NCBI GenBank assembly: GCA_002205965.3
Contig: NADL03000006.1
Location: 434,001-498,000 of the forward strand
DNA length: 64,000 nt
From: Kappaphycus alvarezii
Taxonomy: Eukaryota; Rhodophyta; Florideophyceae; Gigartinales; Solieriaceae
Reading direction: 5' to 3'
Numbering within the stretch: the first letter of the stretch is position 1; each line of letters opens with the position of its first letter. The notes beneath the pieces are model-generated. The model was not told the origin of the DNA. It saw only the letters and a list, made by a program, of their open reading frames with translations, and made no database searches. Positions 56,301-64,000 of the stretch are shown here, in pieces. The position numbers and the translations under genes were made by a program.

Positions 56301-56840
56301 TCATTCCAAAACTTTCCAAATTTTGGTCAACAAGGATTCGCATTCCTGTATCAGTCTGCCACTCGACCAAAAAAGAAGCTATCAGTAAGAGCATTCCATG
56401 TTCACTTCGCTGGAAGGTAAAGCTATTTCACACTGTACTGCGTGTATGTCTCCGAAACAAGGCGTATCATCATCACACATAAAGACTATTTTCGCGTGTG
56501 TCAAGATGAGTTTCTTCCAAGTGTATCAACCATTATCAAAGAAATTTCACGCCAAAGCTTGATGTGTGCCCACAGCAATTCTAGAAACGATTCCTCATAA
56601 GACGTTTTGACCCATGCGTCCCAAGACTTTTCCTTACCTCTGCAATACTTTTTTACTCAATTTCATGGAAGTTAGAAGAAGCCACACTATCTTCGCTTAC
56701 TATTCTCATTTAAATAAGCCATCAATAACCGAATCCGGTGAGCAGCTATTGATCGTGAGTATCTTGCTCTCAAGGACTGCCAGACATCAACTAACGTCGC
56801 TCGCAAGCAGAGCATGAATTTCAGCCCGCATACTTAGGTG
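56300..56840 (+). pseudogene. Copia integrase C-terminal and linker region
   Basis: Readable pieces in changing frames: VFDHSKLSKFW (56296-), SATRPKKKLSVRAFHG near 56360-56400, then ACMSPKQGVSSSHIKTI. These match the 'G..AFV..........KL..R...C.FVGY' region after integrase in copia. REYLALKDCQTSTNVARK near 56755-56805 is the 'Y.AL..N.TW.LV' block just before the reverse transcriptase. It contains no catalytic residues. Confidence 0.6.
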
Positions 56841-57580
56841 TTCCGCTTAAAGCTGCTTGGCAATGCTGGATCTTATTTCCTTCACAAAGGTCTCTGCTGT
56901 GTCGGTGGCGATCTGTAATTACCAGGCTTCGACATTGATGCGTATCAGGTATATGCGCCTGTTGAAAGCCACGAAGCTATTCGAATGTTAGTATCTCTCG
57001 CACCGCATCCGATGGCCTCATAGTCGAAGGAAGGGATATGTGAAACGCGTACTTGTACAGAGATTTAGAAGTGCCAATTGTCATCGAGCAACCGATTGAC
57101 TCGAGCGGACTTCTTGAGAAACCTGGATTCTTCTGTTAAGTAGAATACAGAAGATTCGGTCAGAACTCATTATCATTTTAATCGTTGTTGACGACATGAA
57201 GTTTGTCAAAAATTCCCCAGGGCTATTGGAATACGAGAAGACAAAGTTGCAAGCAAAGTTAGATGTGAAATTGTTTGGAAAGCTGACTTCCTTTGTTGGA
57301 CGGGAAATCGAGCAGAGCGATTCAGGCATCAAGGTTTCACAAAGACGCTACTCTGATAAAATTCTCAAGCAACAAGGTTTATCTGAAGCAAATGGAACCT
57401 CTAATCCCTCACCAATCGTAGCTGATTTGACGACTGCGCAGCCATACGAAAAACTCCTAACCAAATATGTACATCTATGTTATCTAGTCTCCGTTGGACG
57501 AAATCTATATCTTGCCTTTTGCCCTCGACCAGACCTTTCCTTTGCAGTTCCTTGTTGGTCCGACAGATAAACGCGCCTAC
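56840..57580 (+). pseudogene. Copia reverse transcriptase
   Basis: In order across frames: VFRLK near 56838 (KWVFKLK in active copies), then GFDIDAYQVYAPV near 56930. AIRMLVSLA near 56980 matches the '..iR.LLALA' helix. CNAYLY is near 57045 (motif A, D-hNAFL in working copies) and VPIVIEQP after it. LNRSMYGSRQAG-type sequence near 57135 is degraded. IILIVVDDMKFVKNS (57170-57215), with the VDD pair, is motif C and keeps both Asp. FLGREI-like FVGREIEQSD lies at 57294, and YSDKILKQQGLSEANGTSNP at 57350-57410. The family's normal RT is about 240 residues, so the length agrees. Frame breaks make it inactive. Confidence 0.75.
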
Positions 57581-57739
57581 ATCTCGATATTCTTCAATAC
57601 TTCGCAGAGTTCTCCGATATCTTTCCATTGCACGAAATCTTGGCATCATCTATGGTCGTTCGTTGGCAGGAGGTAACCATCGTTGGAAGCATTCGTATAT
57701 TCCGACTGGGCTGGTGATCTCGATAATAGAAAATAGACT

Positions 57740-58145
57740 GCAGAATATTTTTTGTTTGGGAATGGATCCCCAGTTTCCTGGAAAATCCAGCGTCAAACTA
57801 TTGTTGCACTTTTATATGCTGAGGCTGCGTATGTCTCGCTGCCTGCATGTGCCGAAAACTTACGATGGATTCGCCGTCTTCACTTTGAACTGTTGAACAT
57901 TTCCAAGTTTCTTGATTATGCCGTTCCAAGAACAATGGAAGTGTTTTCCGATAGTTTTGGAGCAATTTTGCTCGCCGTTAGTGATCAAATTTCGGCAAGG
58001 AGCAAACATATCGAAGTCAAGAATCATCACGTTCAGGATTTAATCAAGTTTGGAAAAATGCGCTTGGACTAAGTCAGCACGCTTGATCAAACCGTGTAAT
58101 TACTTACTAAGGCTGTCTATAGAGCTACAGTGAATCGTCTTCGCG
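57740..58145 (+). pseudogene. Copia RNase H domain
   Basis: The plus frame 57752-58072 reads FGNGSPVSWKIQRQTIVALL, AEAAYVSLPACAENLRWIRR, MEVFSDSFGAILLAVSDQIS and RSKHIEVKNHHVQDLI. These are the four standard blocks of copia RNase H: 'SWKSKKQ..VALSTAEAEYvAl', 'W...L', 'DN.gAi.la.Np..H.RsKHI....H..rd.v'. The catalytic Glu in AEAAY and the Asp in SDS remain. It is the best preserved domain of this element. RATVNRLRAL near 58120 ends the protein. It would remove RNA from the RNA-DNA hybrid. Confidence 0.85.
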
Positions 58146-58599
58146 CGCTCCAGTTGAATTAAGCCGCTTTTTCATCAACTATGTACCATCGGATGGGAGT
58201 CATGCCTGTGAATAGCTCCAAGCGACCGGGCCTTTTCTTCCCTGAATCATATTCGAGGGTCTAGACATGATACGGGAACAGAGGCCAGCCAAATATAGAT
58301 CAACGGGAAAGACCATACCCGGGAGCAAGGTGCCATGTCCCTGAGTGAGACGAAAGAATGCGTTTTTCCTTATGGTATTTCTCATTAATGACAAGAACGC
58401 TAGGCAAATCGTGGACGACAGTCGATTTAGTCAACGGAAAATATTTTTGAAATTTTCATAATGAAGTATTGAGAAGGTCCAAAAAAATGAAAAGTTTTGA
58501 GCAGCAGTGTTGCGCATTTTTTGTCTAAGTTTGCCGGGTGAGGGAAACTTTACTCTGAACAAAGGCGTTGATGAACCACGCATCTGTTGTCGAGAATGT

Positions 58600-58890
58600 G
58601 TGTCAGAATCACCACTTGTGTGCAACAGCAGAAATGCCGAGTAGGGGCAAACCGGGTCCGGCAAGGAATTATATTACAGTGATATTGTAGATTAACCCCG
58701 CATCTCGGAGTTGAGGACGACCTGTGCTTTCTGTGTTTAGTAGATTGCGCAAAAGTGCTGGACCACGTAGGGTGAATAATGCAGTTGACATACTGTCGAC
58801 ACGACGACAGAGTTTACTTTCACGCTTTGTATCCGTATCCGTTAGAATATATCCTGGGCGAATCTTTTTATCTTTCAAAGCCCCATGATT
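58600..58890 (+). mobile_element. Copia 3' LTR (readable part)
   Basis: Direct repeat of the 5' LTR. The edges blur on both sides: similarity begins at AATCACCACTTGTGTGC (58609) and fades after CTTTCACGC (58835). No polypurine tract is obvious before it and no target duplication can be read. Confidence 0.7.
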
Positions 58891-61370
58891 TAATTTTGAG
58901 ACTTATTAACGCCAGAGAGTCTTCTGGTGTTGATACCGATCCAGTATAGTGCTCAATCAATAGGATGCACTCAGGATTCCGCTCAAAAGTGTAACGGGTA
59001 ATCTTTAGGATCAAACAGGCTTTCAAGAGTGTTTTTGATAACCTCAACCGCCGCAACGCATTTACTTTTACGTTTAAAAATGATGTTTTAATGGCCAACT
59101 TTTTGCATTTAAACTGAAAAAGTAGAGTATAAGTGCACATCACGATCCTGAGAGTGATAATTACAGCTATCAAATCTAAAAAGCAGATAGCTCTTTAATA
59201 TATCTCTCAGATTCCTCATTCAAAATAACTTTTGGTCTCGGAATATAACACATGATGAATTTGTCTGCCATTCTCTTCGCTCTCCAATACACCCGTCTGT
59301 TTGTTCCGTAAATATTTCCTGCTCTGAGTATTTGCTTCCAGTACTTTCCTTAACTGTCTTAGATTGTTCCTGATTCCTTCTGGCTGATTCCAAATTATAT
59401 ATAACACTACGTTTAAGGATATAATCGTAATCTGAAAAATATCCTTCTTGGGCAAGCAAGCAGTAACATTTGTTGTAAGAGTTTCATCATTTTTCTCTAC
59501 TGCAATTACTCCCTCTGTAATAACGAAATCTTCTTCTGCAGATTACCCGTTTTTTGATGATTTATCTATCTCTACAAAATTATTCTTCGGTAAAGTCCAG
59601 CGAAAGGCATACAATTTTTCTTCTTAAAGGAATCCAATTCCTTTAGCCTTTGCATTAGACCTTCATTTTGTAGCGTAGCTCTATTTGAGCCAGCATATTC
59701 GGAAAGGCCAGTAGAGATACAACCGGGCGCGGATCGTAGGTTAGTTTGAAGTGCATGCTCGTCTGTGTCATACAAAGCATCCTATTAATGTAATTCGGAG
59801 GCGACATATCATCATAAAGCTACGAATGCTCACTCGCATGCCATAAATTCAAAAATGAAGGAACTCAAGATTGAAACTTAGGCAAAGAATATGCAAAGGT
59901 ACTTAGCAGGAAGACCTCCAGAGGATATCTTTCGTCTCGTGGTAAATCATGTTCTAATCGAACGAAAACAACAAAAGCACTATCTTTAGTTGCTATGTTA
60001 CTTATCATAACTTGAGGTTCTGTATCGCTTTGAGGTACATTCATGCGCGAATTTTCAACAGCGAGACTAAAATAGAGTGAAAAAGTGCTTCCATAGTGCT
60101 GTGATTGAATATTTAGAATTCATACATTGTTGCAGAGGAGATCGTTCCGAAAGCTAGTGAATATACTGAGGGATAAAAATAATTTTCTACACAAAATTAG
60201 GATCCCTCAGCTGTGGATCCCCACACAAATATTTCTTTTTGGTATGTAATGCTACTTTTTGTACATAATTATTTTCATAAATTAATCAACGCAAAGTGCG
60301 GTTTTGATGTTGATACCATATGGAAGTAAATAAAAAGTGTTACTGAATCTCGTGTGAGCATTCAGAACGAAATGGTTCACAGCCGGATGCGGAAGAACGT
60401 ATTGAGCTATGTGAGATGGTTACATCTATGTACGGATTAGAGTAGTATGTTTTGTTACCGATGGAACAAACCATGTGTTCGAAAACACATCATCTTACCA
60501 TGAAACGGATGTCATAACACGAAAAATAGCTCCTTCCATATCAGATAAGAGCACTGCATATGCCATGTTAAAGGTCTATTTAAGTTCCAAAGGAAGCTTC
60601 ATATGATGCTCAAAAGCACTATACACTTTTATGTAAATGCGTGGTGCGCAGTTGTTCTCCTGATTCACGGGATTCCGTCGGAGATTGAGAAAACCAACAC
60701 CTGCAGGCAAAGACTCACAGGAAGTTCGCTGCTCCTCTTTCTCTTTGAGCAATTTATCATACAGTAGCGCAGCTCTCTAATAGAAAGGAGGATGTGGGCT
60801 AGTAGAGAGTTTAGTAACTCCTTGGAGATTTGACGGTATAATTGTGTTGCAGTTTGTAAAGCCGAACCTTGATTGGCGGAATGCTCGAACCTTGCGAAGA
60901 ATCAGATGAAAAGAACAGAAGACACAAGGGTGAAACCCCGGGCAGCAAGCTATAAAGTTTTATAAGCGCAACTACGTATCACCTTTGGAGATACGGGGCT
61001 TTTCATCAACGAAAAACTTAAAGTACGTATTTTTATTTCGAAGCCGAAGTCCTGGGTGACAGAAAGATTACAAATCAAGGGACGAACAACAAAATAGGTA
61101 CTACTATATGGTATATAAAGACAGAAACAAGGCGTATCCATGTCAGATGAGCATGGCTTATACCAAATTTGCCGTTGGAAAGGAATTGCAGAGGCGAAAG
61201 TTGGGAGTCAAGCTCAGAGAAACACCTTTTTTGTTGTTTATTCGGGGGATCTTGTGACCAGTTATGTATTAATACTGTTCAGCTAGGTTACAACTATCTA
61301 TAAAGGCGCTCTAAGTAAATTTAATACCACTCAATTAATAATTATCCAAGTAAGAGATGAGATAAGTCAA
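58891..61370. other. No recognisable gene
   Basis: About 2.5 kb. Minus frames 59216-59455, 59220-59459 and 59572-59775 overlap one another in different phases and have no recognisable content. AT-rich. Confidence 0.4.
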
Positions 61371-61479
61371 CACGTGGCCCAATATGAGGCTGTTACTTGC
61401 GAAAATATCAATCCCAAGTTGGGGCGGACTGTTCTAGACCGTACCCATCCGGTCCAATGGGTAGTTTTACAGTACCATT

Positions 61480-61700
61480 GTCAATGGGGGGAATGTTTGT
61501 CTGTTTTACTCTTGGAAGATATATCCGATCTATGCCATGGTTTTCCATACAACGGCAATCGACTCAAAAAGGTATACCGACATAGTAATGGGGAAGGAAC
61601 AACACCTGCTGAAAGGCTACCTTGAGGCCATCTCGCAGGGCACATTTGATATAACAGCTGCTGTTCAATGGTGGTTAGTAGTCGACATAAACGCCATCAC
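61480..61700 (+). mobile_element. Left part of an inverted-repeat element (family of 14785)
   Basis: GGGGGGAATGTTTG, TTGGAAGATATATCCGATC, CATGGTTTTCC, CGACTCAAAAAGGTATACCG and GTAATGGGGAAGG follow in the same order as 14785-14905. No right-end partner is seen before 62600, so it is truncated. Confidence 0.65.
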
Positions 61701-62608
61701 TACACACTACCGTACCTGCCACTCGCAGTGCGCGGACTCCTCCAAAATGAGATCAACAATAGATCACAAAAACCACCTCTGTCATTAATAGAGCAGTACG
61801 AGTACCAATTGAACTACAAAATAATTGAGGGATAGTGAAGTTCATCAGTGCAGGTTATATCCCACATAGTCTTCTCTTGCTTAGATATTGTACGTATCAT
61901 GATGGCAGCGGCCTCGAACACCAGGCAGTGTCAGAAGCCACTACTTCATAGCTTAATGGTTACTCAGCTCTGCTAAGCTATGAAGAAGAACTTCAGGTTG
62001 ATGAAACTATTAGTAGGGCAGAAATTCTTGACTTTGCCAAGGAAGAAGTGATCGGGTTTCAAAAAAAAGTACTGTATCAGCTGAAGTGGTATCTTCACGG
62101 CATCCCGCGCATTAACGCAACCATCTGTATATTTCGGTACAGGAAAGTCTTAAATCACATTAAAAGCATGCGATAATTAGTTCAAACAGCGCTGTTTGAA
62201 GGGTCACGTTTGGAAGTTGTTTTGAAAACGGTGGGACGGAAATGCGCAAAGTTACAGTACTTGTTTCGGTCAAGAAATTTATAGCCCGCGTAATTCAGCC
62301 CGCATAATTAGGGGGTAGTTTAACGGGGCATTTCTGCTTACCCAGGGTGTAAATTCAAGTGCGAAAACTAATGTAGTGGTGCCACTGAATTCACTAGATA
62401 TCAGCAACCTGAAATGTTATGGGGTAGAATTACTAACAATGTAGTACGAAATCTCAGTGCTTGGTAGCAATAATTCTGGCGTGAAATGCTGCATTGAACC
62501 CAAATCACTCAATGAAGTGGGACTTGAAGATGTATGTTTTTCATTTTCTGCAAAATGTTCTATCGGAGGAGCGGGGTAGGCGTTTGCTGTGATACGGTGG
62601 GAGCAAAC
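61701..62608. other. No recognisable gene
   Basis: No frame or further repeat recognised. It may include the decayed interior of the truncated inverted-repeat element. Confidence 0.35.
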
Positions 62609-62665
62609 GAGGGGAAAGGTTTGGGTGTTTTACTATTGGAAGATATATCCGATCTAACAAACAAA
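62609..62665 (+). repeat. Terminal inverted repeat fragment (family of 14785)
   Basis: GGGGAAAGGTTTGGGTG, then TTGGAAGATATATCCGATC. The homology stops at ATCTAA, so only the terminal repeat remains. Confidence 0.65.
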
Positions 62666-62769
62666 CGATCAAAAAAACAATGAGTTAAGGTAAGTATATA
62701 TTGCAGGATGCCATTCAGAGAACTGCTTATTGATGGGTTCTCTCATTTTTTCAGCTACACCAGTTCATT

Positions 62770-63506
62770 CTCGTGAAAAGTCGCTCTGGCTCTCCGTCTC
62801 GGCATCTCGTTATTCCCTGGATCTACTCGCTGTGCGGTCTGCTCCAGGCGCTCGGCCGACGTCGCACCAGCCTTAGATACAAGCGTCAAGACTCTTTCAC
62901 CTGCAAATACGAAGACATAATGACTCGTCGGCACCACGTCCTCCGCAAGGTTCTTGCTCACTACTGTAAGGAAGCGAGAATCGTCACCCTCGTCGAGCAT
63001 CCGCTCCTCTACCAGGTTTCCAACTCATCTGGGCATTCTGGGTCCCCCGAGTTACGAATGTGCATTTACATTCCCGCCGTCTACGGTCTTCCCGTACCGA
63101 TATCCCCATCGACGTTACTGTTGTCCACCCTTCCGCAAGCCGCTACATCTCTCCAAGCACAATTACGGCAGGCGCTGCCAAGACACTCTCGGAGTACGAG
63201 AAACATCTTCATTACGGCACTTACTGCGATCAAAGCGATATAATCCTCTCCTCCATCGGAATTGATATCTATGGCGCCTTGGGCAACAACGGTAAGGGTT
63301 TTTTTCGCCGCTTTGCTTCCTTCGCTGCTTCCCGTCGCAGTTTCTCTCCTCAAAAGGAGCTGCGCGACTTCGTTACCCGTTTTGCATTTAGTCTTCAATT
63401 GATGCAGGCGCGACAGGCTTCCACTCGCCGTCCGCATTCGTAGATAATTCCTGTATACTCTCCGCATGCTTCTGTGCTACATTTTACAACTCATAAAGAT
63501 TTACCA
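62770..63506 (+). pseudogene. LINE C-terminal region and 3' UTR (uninterrupted copy)
   Basis: The plus strand reads VALALRLGISLFPGST and CAVCSRRSADVAPALD (62779-62880). In the next frame comes FTCKYEDIMTRRHHVLRKVLA (62892-62960), and then LVEHPLLYQV. A third frame has DVTVVHPSASRYISPSTIT, KTLSEYEKHLHYGTYCDQSD, ALGNNGKGFFRRFASFAA and KELRDFVTRFAFSLQ up to the stop near 63441. The LFP...C..C...D..(GdH)..TCKYED pattern is the post-RT zinc-like block, and the rest is the nuclease-like C-terminal domain. This copy bridges the site split by the LTR at 10262-11101. The 3' UTR ends GATTTACCA at 63506, as in the other copies. The RT domain is absent, a 5' truncation typical of LINEs. At least two frame changes are present. 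Confidence 0.8.
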
Positions 63507-63803
63507 CCAGCATTCTCGACAGCTTGGGCTCCTCAAAATAATTTTAGAGATTCTTGAAAGCCTTCTTTGTGACTCCAGTGCGTAAAATTAGATCTATCGT
63601 TTTCTCATTTCAAATAAATTTTCCTTGAACTTATTTTTATTCTCGACATTTTTTTCTTTTAGACCGCTAGAAGTATCAGACGACTAAAAACTACCAAATC
63701 ATTCCCCTTTAAGGTCCACAAAGTCTTGAAATCACAAGGATTTCAGTATTTGCCTCTCAAATTTACATTCTTTTGGATCCGCATCTGATTCCATCAATGT
63801 ATC
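63507..63803. other. No gene
   Basis: Spacer between the LINE end and the next LTR. Confidence 0.4.
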
Positions 63804-64000
63804 TGCTAGGGATAAATCGGCAGGGGAAGAGATCCTCAGAACCAATTACCCCAAGAAGGAGGTGTTGCAAGCGACTAAAGTGCTACTGTGGTATAGTTGA
63901 ACGAACAAAAAGGAGTGGATAGGGAAGACAGTTGAGAGGGCTACACGCAAGTATGGAAGGGGCAGGGTCTACCACCTATGCTCAGTGACTAGCGTAAAAT
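63804..64000 (-). mobile_element. Family-A LTR, minus orientation, cut by the window end
   Basis: TGCTAGGGATAAATCGGC is followed by TACCACCTATGCTCAGTG. It is closely similar to the copy at 49847-50040 (AGAGATCCTCAGAAC, AAGTGCTACTGTGGTATAG). The promoter and ORF part would lie beyond 64000. Of the copies seen it looks among the least decayed. Confidence 0.75.

Noticed and set aside
1-64000. CRISPR arrays, rRNA, bacterial operons or phage genes
   Set aside because: No regularly spaced direct repeats, no ribosomal RNA sequence and no run of intact co-oriented genes were seen; the content is eukaryotic mobile DNA.

Overview
The window reads as eukaryotic nuclear DNA that is mostly a graveyard of transposable elements. 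There is no dense run of intact genes, no operon structure and no ribosomal or transfer RNA gene that I can see. Nearly every recognisable protein is an element protein broken by stops and frameshifts: non-LTR reverse transcriptases, Ty1/copia polyprotein, PIF/Harbinger transposase with its Myb-like partner, retroelement gag, protease and integrase scraps, and helicases. The particular mix (a LINE family with a GLGL / GDHALTC-like C-terminal region, PIF/Harbinger with a Myb-like second protein, short LTR elements) fits a TE-rich protist or red alga. The taxon is an inference from families, not something the sequence proves.

Layout. 0-3.6 kb: possible gag remnants (minus strand) and two decayed minus-strand copies of an LTR family ('family A'). 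3.9-11.7 kb: a nest of LINE reverse-transcriptase copies (3.9-5.96 minus, 6.93-7.7 minus, 8.65-9.24 minus, 9.6-11.67 plus), two of which are interrupted by family-A LTRs (6.1-6.9 and 10.26-11.10 kb). 11.7-19 kb: non-coding DNA with an 868-bp inverted-repeat element at 14.8-15.65 kb and a pair of about 450-bp inverted repeats at 16.2-18.4 kb. 19-26 kb: long, visibly AT-rich stretch without recognisable genes. 26-28 kb: retroelement protease/integrase (plus) and gag (minus) remnants. 29.5-32.1 kb: the best preserved element, a two-gene PIF/Harbinger transposon with convergent transposase and Myb-like genes on either side of a G-poor, C-rich tract. 34.5-40.1 kb: a long decayed minus-strand gene with a cysteine cluster, an HDFSCGL motif and a terminal P-loop helicase, possibly a KDZ-like transposon. 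45.2-47.5 kb: a decayed superfamily 1 (UPF1-like) helicase. 49.0-51.3 kb: a family-A LTR that carries its own acidic-protein gene, next to a 302-codon frame broken by one TGA. 53.7-58.9 kb: a complete but decayed Ty1/copia element with both LTRs. 61.4-64 kb: inverted-repeat element fragments, a third LINE 3' end, and a family-A LTR cut by the window end.

How the parts relate. The LINE copies give internal controls for one another: the copy at 62.8-63.5 kb is the uninterrupted version of the site that the 10.26-11.10 kb LTR split, so both edges and the 5-bp target duplication of that LTR can be read directly. Three LTR copies share a small ORF ending in a DIS / ICxxC / MD motif, the most unusual recurring coding signal here. 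No host gene can be called with confidence.
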